DNA from: Adiantum capillus-veneris
Taxonomy: Eukaryota; Streptophyta; Polypodiopsida; Polypodiales; Pteridaceae
Length of the DNA: 64,000 nucleotides
Assembly: GCA_014529385.2 (NCBI GenBank)
Contig: CM043944.1
Span: 168,899,740 to 168,963,739, forward strand
Direction: 5' to 3'
Shown: one piece after another, positions 63,811 to 64,000 of the stretch
How positions within the stretch are numbered: position 1 is the stretch's first letter
Layout of the letters: each line of letters opens with the position of its first letter
Position numbers and translations under genes: made by a program
Notes under the pieces: model-generated
Told to the model about the DNA's origin: nothing
Seen by the model: the letters and a program-made list of their open reading frames with translations, nothing else
Databases searched by the model: none

Positions 63811-64000
63811 TAGAGCATCAAGAGAGCCCAACATTAAGATGTAAGTGGAAAGTAATTTGCTCTTGTGCGAAGGAATGCTTTTCGGTGAAACACATGTCTT
63901 GCAAAAGGTCTAAGAAGGGTAGCACCAAGAAAAAATGGTTTGACATGGTCAAGCCCAAAAACACTTGCTAAGGTTGGATGCAAACAAAGACAAGGCAGTT

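Overview
The window comes from a repeat-rich plant nuclear genome. The evidence is Ty3/gypsy and Ty1/copia elements with plant-type initiator-Met primer sites, spliced genes inside transposons, a LINE, and very long (CT)n and poly-C tracts. The style recalls large seed-free plant genomes such as ferns, but that placement is weak. I see no ordinary host gene, rRNA, tRNA or CRISPR. Almost every base belongs to a transposable element.

Most of the window is one Ty3/gypsy element (here B1, minus strand, 4328-58911) split by successive insertions. Each junction was found by reading the broken polyprotein across it. In order on the minus strand: B1 5' LTR 56772-58911; gag 55890-56771; insertion of gypsy B2 (33097-55885, plus), whose 3' LTR carries a chromovirus, element E (42701-53354); gag end/protease 32058-33096; insertion of a 9.5 kb DNA transposon (22555-32057); RT 21955-22554; insertion of a coding-poor LTR element (11679-21954) that contains a young copia element (12303-17480); RT/RNase H 11108-11678; insertion of a deleted LTR element A (6480-11103); RNase H/integrase 4371-6475; a scrap of 3' LTR. 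To the left, 276-3090 is an inverted duplicate of 5453-8370, joined to a B2-type fragment and CT-rich DNA. To the right are another LTR-A-like sequence and a decayed LINE.

The outstanding feature is the DNA transposon at 22555-32057. It has terminal inverted repeats starting CATTAGG and a target duplication of at most 1 bp; excising it restores the B1 reading frame. It carries four genes in two convergent pairs. On the plus strand: (1) a four-exon transposase-like gene whose D, D, CxxC, HxxxxH and E residues have nearly the spacing of RAG1/Transib; (2) a histone H3-like gene starting MARTKQTA, with a tail of about 200 residues and a histone fold missing about 15 residues of helix 2. On the minus strand: two spliced genes of unrecognised function, one of them intact. 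Between the pairs lies a 778 bp palindrome whose arms each contain a 169 bp near-perfect hairpin. I know of no described transposon family with this combination.

Element E is a recent chromovirus (LTRs about 1.3% different by eye). It has an almost complete polyprotein, a chromodomain behind one in-frame stop, and signs of a spliced leader ORF that starts inside the LTR. The copia element is younger still (1 difference in 227 bp of LTR) and has one nonsense codon in an otherwise complete polyprotein.
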